A stretch of DNA of 41,721 bases from Phytophthora sp. 'mugwort'. Taxonomy: Eukaryota; Oomycota; Peronosporomycetes; Peronosporales; Peronosporaceae. Location: the NCBI GenBank assembly GCA_033558025.1, contig JAUCEF010000063.1:1-41721 (forward strand), read 5' to 3'. Below are positions 41,304-41,721 of the stretch, piece after piece (position 1 is the first letter of the stretch; every line of letters begins with the position of its first letter). The notes below the pieces were generated by a model that was not told the origin of the DNA, did no database searches, and saw only the letters and a list, made by a program, of their open reading frames with translations. The position numbers and the translations under genes are program-made.

Positions 41304-41721
41304 TCTCTTCCAGACACAGGTTCCCCTACGACTACCTTGTTACGACTTCATCAAAGTTACTAACCACTTTTTAGGAATTATAATTTATTTTATAAAAATT
41401 TTAAATTATTTTATTTAAATAATTATTAAATTTTATAAAAGAATTAAAAATTATTTTAAAAACAATCAACTTCCCTGATGTGACGGGCGGTGTGTACAAA
41501 GTCCAGTAACATATTCACCGCAGCATGCTGTTCTGCGATTACTAGCGATTCCAACTTCATAAGGGCGAGTTTCAGCCCTTAATTCGAACTAAGATAATTT
41601 TTGAAGATTTGCTCCAACTTATATCATTATTGCTTCTCATTGTAATTATCATTGTAGCACGTGTGTAGCCCAACTCATAAGGGCCATGAAGACTTGACGT
41701 CATCCCCACCTTCCATTAACC
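41304..41721 (-). rRNA. rns: Small-subunit rRNA, 3' part
   Basis: The 3' domain of mitochondrial 16S-like rRNA, entering the window from the right. On the minus strand one reads GATGACGTCAAGTC, GGGCTACACACGTGCTACAA, ATCGCTAGTAATCGC, the decoding-site TGTACACACCGCCCGTC, GAAGTCGTAACAAGG and GTAGGGGAACCTG. The 3' end is placed near 41304 by comparison with the bacterial end and is uncertain by a few bases. The last bases lack a CCTCC anti-Shine-Dalgarno. Helix 44 carries an extended, almost pure A/T segment (about 41365-41465). The 5' part is outside the window. Confidence 0.95.

Overview
The window is mitochondrial DNA from a microbial eukaryote. It is very AT-rich and densely packed with respiratory-chain and ribosomal-protein genes, tRNA genes and the 3' part of a small-subunit rRNA gene, and no intron is visible. 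Gene content (atp1, nad7, nad9, nad11, rps7, rps10, rps12 and a probable rpl10 all mitochondrial) and the order rns-trnW-cox2-cox1 suggest a heterotrophic stramenopile (oomycete, hyphochytrid or a relative). That placement is inferred from recalled gene order and was not tested by any search. The standard code fits: tryptophans I checked are TGG, and the only TGA that ends a frame is the apparent stop of nad11.

Layout. Bases 1-36735 are one giant inverted repeat whose arms meet almost without a spacer (axis between 18368 and 18369, 4-base loop). Arm A (1-18366) carries nad6 (cut by the window edge), nad5, atp1, trnE, nad4, trnH, rpl10 and nad7 on the minus strand. It then carries nad2, trnF, rps10, trnR(GCG), trnQ, trnI, trnV, rps12, rps7, cox3, atp6, trnD, nad3, atp9, nad9, cob, nad11, nad1 and nad4L on the plus strand. 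Arm B (18371-36735) is the mirror image. Position x in arm A pairs with 36736-x outside the rps7 homopolymer and with 36737-x inside it. That one-base shift is the only length difference between the arms, and it breaks rps7 in arm B. Each arm therefore has two head-to-head transcription blocks that diverge from a 116-bp spacer between nad7 and nad2. The two nad4L genes meet tail to tail at the axis.

Bases 36736-41721 are present once in the window: the rest of nad6, trnR(TCT), a 411-bp convergent gap, an unknown membrane ORF of 137 codons, cox1, a tiny TatA-like ORF, cox2, a 592-bp spacer, trnW and the 3' end of rns. Everything after trnR(TCT) is on the minus strand.

Function. The genes encode core subunits of complex I (nad1-7, 4L, 9, 11), complex III (cob), complex IV (cox1-3) and ATP synthase (atp1, 6, 9), plus part of the mitochondrial translation apparatus. 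Points of most interest are the spacerless palindrome and its nested axis repeats; nad11, which lacks its N-terminal iron-sulfur region and any suitable ATG; the rps7 frameshift between arms; the probable rpl10; the TatA-like mini-ORF; the unknown orf137; and a recurrent ATTCTTTAAGA motif before several genes.
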